A stretch of 6,661 nt of DNA from RBG-16-66-20 sp035499575. Lineage in GTDB: Bacteria; Pseudomonadota; Gammaproteobacteria; Burkholderiales; SG8-39. The notes beneath the pieces are model-generated. The model was not told the DNA's origin. It ran no database searches and was given only the letters and a program-made list of their open reading frames with translations. Every line of letters starts with the position of its first letter. The stretch's first letter is position 1. Shown here one piece after another: positions 5,698-6,661 of the stretch. Position numbers and translations under genes: made by a program. The DNA lies in NCBI GenBank assembly GCA_035499575.1, contig DATJYN010000025.1, positions 1 through 6,661 of the forward strand, written 5' to 3'.

Positions 5698-6653
5698 TGA
5701 GATTGATCCTGATTTTTCTATTGAGTATTTTCATAAATGAAGACGTACGGGCGCAACAGTTCCCCATCCGCCCGGTCAAGCTCGTGGTCGGCTTCACGCC
5801 CGGCGGCGGCGTGGACATCAATGCGCGCCTGCTCGCATCGAAGCTGACCGAAATCCTCGGCCAGACGGTGCTGGTCGAGAACAAGCCGGGCGCGGGCACC
5901 AACATCGCCAACGAATACGTCGCCAAGTCGGCGCCGGACGGCTACACGCTGCTGTTCAACAGCCCGGCGGTGGCGATCAACATGTCGCTATACAAGAACC
6001 CGGGCTACGACGTGCTGAAGGACTTCGCGCCGGTGTCGGTGTTCTCCGACAGCACCAATATCCTGGTGGTGCCGTCCTCGCTGCCGGTGACCTCGGTGAA
6101 GGAACTGATCGCGCTCGCCCGCGAGAAACCGGGCGCGCTCAACTTCTCCTCGGCCGGCGCCGGCACCACGCAGCACCTCGCCGGCGAATTGTTCAAGCTG
6201 CGCACCGGCACGCAGATGGTCCACGTCCCCTACCGCGGCAGCGCGCCCTCGATCGCAGCGTTGCTGTCGTCCGAGGTGCAGCTCTCCTTCGTCAATCCGC
6301 TCGCCATCGGCCCGCACGTGAAGTCCGGCCGCCTGCGCGCGCTGGCGGTGGCCGGCCCGCGGCGCGCGCCGCTGTTGCCCGAAATACCGACCATGAAGGA
6401 AGCCGGCGTCGAGGGGGTCGAGGTGCCGCTATGGTTCGGCATGCTCGCGCCCGTGGGCACCCCGCGCGAGGTCATCGCAACCCTGGCCGCCGGCGTCATG
6501 CGCGCGGCGAAGGATCCGGACATGCGCAAGCGCCTGGAGGAACAGGGCGGCGAGCCCGTGGGCGGCACGCCGGAGGAGTTCGCCGCGCTGCTGCGCGAGG
6601 AGGTCGCGAAGTGGGCCGAGGTGGTAAAGGTCTCGGGCGCTAAGGCGAATTAG
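5697..6653 (+). CDS. Bug/TctC family tripartite tricarboxylate receptor, periplasmic (second of pair)
   Basis: The protein is 318 residues long from ATG 5697, which overlaps the upstream stop as TGATG; an in-frame GTG at 5694 is the next alternative, and AAGG at 5685-5688 is a modest ribosome site. The frame stays open far upstream, but only as an out-of-frame reading of the first receptor. Residues 1-19 are a Sec signal peptide of Ile/Leu/Phe, ending unusually with N14-E15-D16 before the VRA cleavage site. Motifs match the first receptor at nearly the same positions: PGGGVDINAR (35-44, D40), VLVENKPGAG (58-67), AKSAPDGYT (76-84), HVPYRG (176-181). This supports an old tandem duplication, although the leaders differ strongly: the first 60 bases have 21 G/C, against very GC-rich DNA afterward. 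The role is periplasmic capture of a small carboxylate; ligand unknown. The gene is complete, ending eight bases before the window edge. Confidence 0.9.
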   Translation: MRLILIFLLSIFINEDVRAQQFPIRPVKLVVGFTPGGGVDINARLLASKLTEILGQTVLVENKPGAGTNIANEYVAKSAPDGYTLLFNSPAVAINMSLYKNPGYDVLKDFAPVSVFSDSTNILVVPSSLPVTSVKELIALAREKPGALNFSSAGAGTTQHLAGELFKLRTGTQMVHVPYRGSAPSIAALLSSEVQLSFVNPLAIGPHVKSGRLRALAVAGPRRAPLLPEIPTMKEAGVEGVEVPLWFGMLAPVGTPREVIATLAAGVMRAAKDPDMRKRLEEQGGEPVGGTPEEFAALLREEVAKWAEVVKVSGAKAN

Positions 6654-6661
6654 GCTTCTTC

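Overview
The window is high-GC, densely packed bacterial DNA. Its character points to a betaproteobacterium, probably of the Burkholderiales type: two tandem periplasmic Bug/TctC-type binding proteins (a family hugely expanded in that group), a Rieske ring-hydroxylating dioxygenase, GTG starts, and genes coupled by 1-4 base overlaps. This taxonomic placement is inference from gene content and base composition only.

Left block, plus strand (1-3222): the 3' end of an aldo/keto reductase; a DUF3095 protein whose GTG start overlaps the reductase stop by four bases; then, after 22 bases and behind a strong AGGAGG ribosome site, the alpha subunit of a Rieske non-heme iron oxygenase; then its small beta subunit, again joined by a four-base GTGA overlap. 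The spacing suggests one transcription unit. The oxygenase pair should hydroxylate an aromatic (or aromatic-like) substrate. No ferredoxin or reductase gene is present in the window, so the electron supply must be encoded elsewhere or to the left. The DUF3095 protein is the least understood member and has two Asp-containing motifs that recall class III nucleotidyl cyclases.

Middle block, minus strand (3248-4696): a GT-A-like glycosyltransferase, which converges on the oxygenase operon with only 25 bases between the stop codons, then a roughly 180-base AT-richer intergenic stretch holding a perfect 8-bp hairpin, then a GNAT acetyltransferase. Nothing links these two genes functionally to their neighbours.

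Right block, plus strand (4738-6653): two consecutive Bug/TctC-family solute receptors joined by a TGATG stop/start overlap. The first starts 41 bases from the divergently oriented GNAT gene. They probably capture small carboxylates in the periplasm. No TctA/TctB membrane subunits are visible. A link to the oxygenase (uptake of its substrate) is possible but not shown.

I did not find a clearly new multi-gene system, CRISPR array, mobile element, tRNA or rRNA. The most interesting points are the DUF3095 gene in a catabolic operon, the unusual iron-site motif of the oxygenase alpha subunit, and three sharply bounded AT-rich, rare-codon patches inside otherwise GC-rich genes.
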